From a virus, in the IMG/VR virus record IMGVR_UViG_3300005346_000047, positions 1 to 28,926 of that record: 28,926 nt of DNA; one strand, 5' to 3'. The translations under genes were made by a program, and so were the position numbers. The notes beneath the pieces were generated by a model. The model saw nothing but the letters and a program-made list of their open reading frames with translations, had not been told where the DNA came from and ran no database searches. Of the stretch, positions 26,741-28,926 are shown one piece after another; position 1 is the stretch's first letter, and every line of letters starts with the position of its first letter.

Positions 26741-28743
26741 ATGAGTTACGTATCTAAAAACCCACGGTTTAACAGCCAAATACTAACAGATCAGGGAACG
26801 AGTAGCGTTGACGATCCGGCTAGCGGCTCGCACAAAGTCGTAAACCGTAACGGTTTACTGTACATGCGAGATAGCAGCGGAAACGAGACGGCTATAGGCT
26901 CTGCTGGCAGCACGGGTGGTGTTAACTACATCGAAAACCCTAACGCCGAAACCGGAACGGCGGGCTGGGCTACTTACGCAGATGCGGCGGCGGCTACTCC
27001 TGCCGACGGTACGGGCGGTACGGCTAACGTAACCTGGACGCGAAACACGACAGCAGCCGAGATACTTCGCGGCGACGCAAGTTTTGAGTTAACGGTAGAC
27101 GCTGCTGATAGGCAAGGCGAAGGCGTTAGCTATGATTTTACAATTGATCGCGCAGATCAAAACAAGGTTTTAGGCATTTGGTTTGACGTTGACGCTACCG
27201 ACGCTAACTACGCAGACGATGACTTGCAGGTTTTTATTTACGACAAAGATCAGTCGCAAGTTATTACGCCTACCTTCACCTACTAACGGCTATAAGATTA
27301 AGGGCAATAAATACCGTCATAGAATAGCGTTTGCTCCTTACGATACGTCAAGCAACGACTACAGGCTAATCATTCACGTAGCCTCTACAAATGCCAGTGG
27401 TTACTCGGTTTACTTCGACAACTTCGAGGTAGGCCCAGGCCGTTCTTTTGCTGGGTTTGATGGGATATGGAAAACATATACCGAGTCGGATGTAGTTGTT
27501 ACTTGTTCAGCCGGTTCAATAGCGAATTACAGAGCCGAGTTTCAGCCATACAAAACAACTAACGGTAAATGGCGTTTAACTTTCAACTTTTACTTTACTC
27601 ACCCTAGTTCAAATGCCTACACAGTCACTATTCCAGACATATTAACACCAATTGGACTATTCCAATCTGCAAGTTTCAAATCCAACGTTAGTTCTGTTTA
27701 CGGTGATGCAAGATTTAATACAAACGCAAACACGGTAACCGTGACGACTACTGCAAATACTACCTCAACTATAATAAGTGGTGACGTGGCTCTAGCCTCA
27801 AAACCCACATGGGCCGACTTCGACCCAATCGCCACGATTTATCCGACTAGTGAGGATTTGGCTTTAGGCCCGATAACAAACAAAACAGTAACTCCAACAA
27901 ACTTCGGCACTATCGGCAACGATAAAATAAACCTTTTCAGGATAGGCAATAAATTAAGAGTTGATGGCCTGTTTCAAGCTGGCACGGCGGCAGGTTCGCC
28001 TTACTTCCAACTTCCTTCAGGTCTAACGGTTGACTCTGATTATTATGATGCTGGCAGCACGACAAGAGTTGGAACGTGGTCTAAAATTAAGAATGCTTCA
28101 GGCGCAGTAAATTATACTGACACGGCATACAATGGCGCTTGTTATACGGCTATCACGACCGAACAAGATAAAATCAGAATTGGATACGAAAACCAATCGG
28201 GACTTTACTCAAACAATCAACCTTTAGGAAATAACGATTGGCTTTCATTTAGCTTTGAAGTTTATATCGAAGAGTGGCGGGATATTGGCCAAGTCCCCCC
28301 AATCGGGCTTGAGATTGCGGCTAATGGTAGTCCGGGGGTTGATTAAGTCTTACAAAGAGTCAACAGAGACTATAACGATGACATTTAATGGAACTGGTGC
28401 GGCAAGTACAGTTGACGTTGATGTTTTATTCACTAAGGTTGGTAGGCAAGTAACCATGACTATTCCAGCATTTAATGGAACAAGTCGAACGACATCAACT
28501 TTTTTATCTGGGCCAATTCCTACGGCGTATCTGCCAGCTTCTCCAGCTATACAGATAAAGAGAGGTTTCTATATGCGTAATAATGGAGCCCTTGACACAA
28601 CATCAATAGGAGCTATTGAAATACGGACGGTTGGAGATCTTTATATATATCGAGACCTTCCAGTAGGCTCAAATGCTTTTACCAACACAACAAGTTGCGG
28701 TTTAGAATATGGTGCAAGTATCACCTATACAGCAGCGGAGTGA
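26741..28743 (+). CDS. Tail fiber/receptor-binding protein with jelly-roll-like module, two frameshifts
   Basis: Start ATG 26741 with AAGGA. The N-terminus MSYVSKNPRFNSQILTDQGT and the short collar RNGLLYMRDSSGNETAIGS are those of fibers that attach to the tail. Then comes a module like carbohydrate-binding jelly rolls: NYIENPNAETGTAGWATYAD, ASFELTVDAADRQGEGVSYD, then HRIAFAPYDTSSNDYRLIIH and YSVYFDNFEVGPG. A break lies at about 27270-27290. Two or three further beta modules follow (KWRLTFNFYFTHPSS; KINLFRIGNKLRVDGLFQAG), another break in GGGGG at 28335-28339, then a last module (TITMTFNGTG, GRQVTMTIPAFNGTSRTTST) to TGA 28743. Repaired length is about 666 residues. It is the best receptor-binding candidate. 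A lipoprotein gene follows almost without gap. Confidence 0.78.
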
Positions 28744-28745
28744 TG

Positions 28746-28926
28746 ATGAAACCCCTACTCTTAACACTACTAGCCGTTAGCTGCGCTACGGAAAAAACCT
28801 CAAAGCCGGTGTTTGATCCGGCTAAGGTTATTGCCGTACAAAACGAGTTGATCTTAAGTCTTAAAGAAAAAGAAGCTGATAACCGTGGTTTTCTTACAGG
28901 CCTTTTAAACGAAGGCGATTCTTTTT
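28746..28926 (+). CDS. Small lipoprotein, possible outer spanin (partial)
   Basis: The frame from ATG 28746 (GGAG five bases upstream; a second ATG at 28743 is in frame) reads MKPLLLTLLAVSCATEKTSK and runs off the right edge after about 60 residues. LLAVSC is a lipobox; the Cys at residue 13 would be lipidated by the host, making this an outer-membrane lipoprotein. After it the chain is polar and helical (VIAVQNELILSLKEKEADN). A small lipoprotein at the end of a phage late operon is often an outer spanin that fuses the membranes during lysis. No inner spanin is visible, and the M15 endolysin is 26 kb away, so the role is tentative. Confidence 0.6.
   Translation, partial: MKPLLLTLLAVSCATEKTSKPVFDPAKVIAVQNELILSLKEKEADNRGFLTGLLNEGDSF

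Noticed and set aside
24899-28743. Diversity-generating retroelement acting on the fibers
   Set aside because: No reverse transcriptase, template repeat or adenine-biased variable repeat was seen in the window.
1-28926. Prophage signs (integrase, attachment sites, tRNA)
   Set aside because: No integrase, excisionase, tRNA or flanking direct repeats could be found in this window; the remainder of the genome is not visible.

Overview
The window is part of a tailed double-stranded DNA phage genome (Caudoviricetes), most likely podovirus-like. It carries SSB, a recombination protein, SF3 helicase, RuvC-like resolvase, both terminase subunits, portal, scaffold, major capsid protein, a head-tail adaptor, very large tail proteins, two ejection-type proteins and fibers. 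No tape measure, sheath or tail tube is recognisable. A Gram-negative bacterial host is suggested by an M15-type endolysin and, at the right edge, a small lipoprotein of outer-spanin type. No host gene, integrase or tRNA is seen.

Left part (1-5.3 kb): genes lie on both strands. A minus-strand operon (1697 down to 1) encodes a ribbon-helix-helix (RHH) regulator, a one-helix membrane peptide, a candidate single-strand annealing protein, SSB, an Arg-Gly-rich repeat protein and the start of another gene. Most of its junctions overlap by one to four bases. Divergent to it is an M15 peptidase endolysin; a second RHH-like gene converges on the endolysin and has its own promoter beside a bidirectional terminator. 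Then come the SF3 helicase, an AT-rich repeat-flanked candidate origin, the RuvC-like resolvase, a convergent Cys-rich protein and a small DUF6496-type basic protein.

Middle part (5.3-13.8 kb): a ParB-N/DNA methyltransferase fusion is preceded by a near-consensus parS site and by a terminator hairpin abutting its ribosome binding site. It is followed by terS, a GNAT-like protein, a small ORF, terL, a small ORF, portal, scaffold and major capsid protein, all on plus.

Right part (13.8-28.9 kb): connector and tail genes, two large ejection-type proteins and an S74 self-processing protein, a small structural protein, two fiber proteins and the lipoprotein, all on plus.

More than half of the genes are interrupted by one-base indels, mainly one extra base in a short homopolymer, in dense patches. 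When the extra base is ignored, the reading frames join into full-length, family-like proteins. I therefore give whole-gene spans and state where frames break. This looks like uncorrected long-read sequence rather than gene decay.
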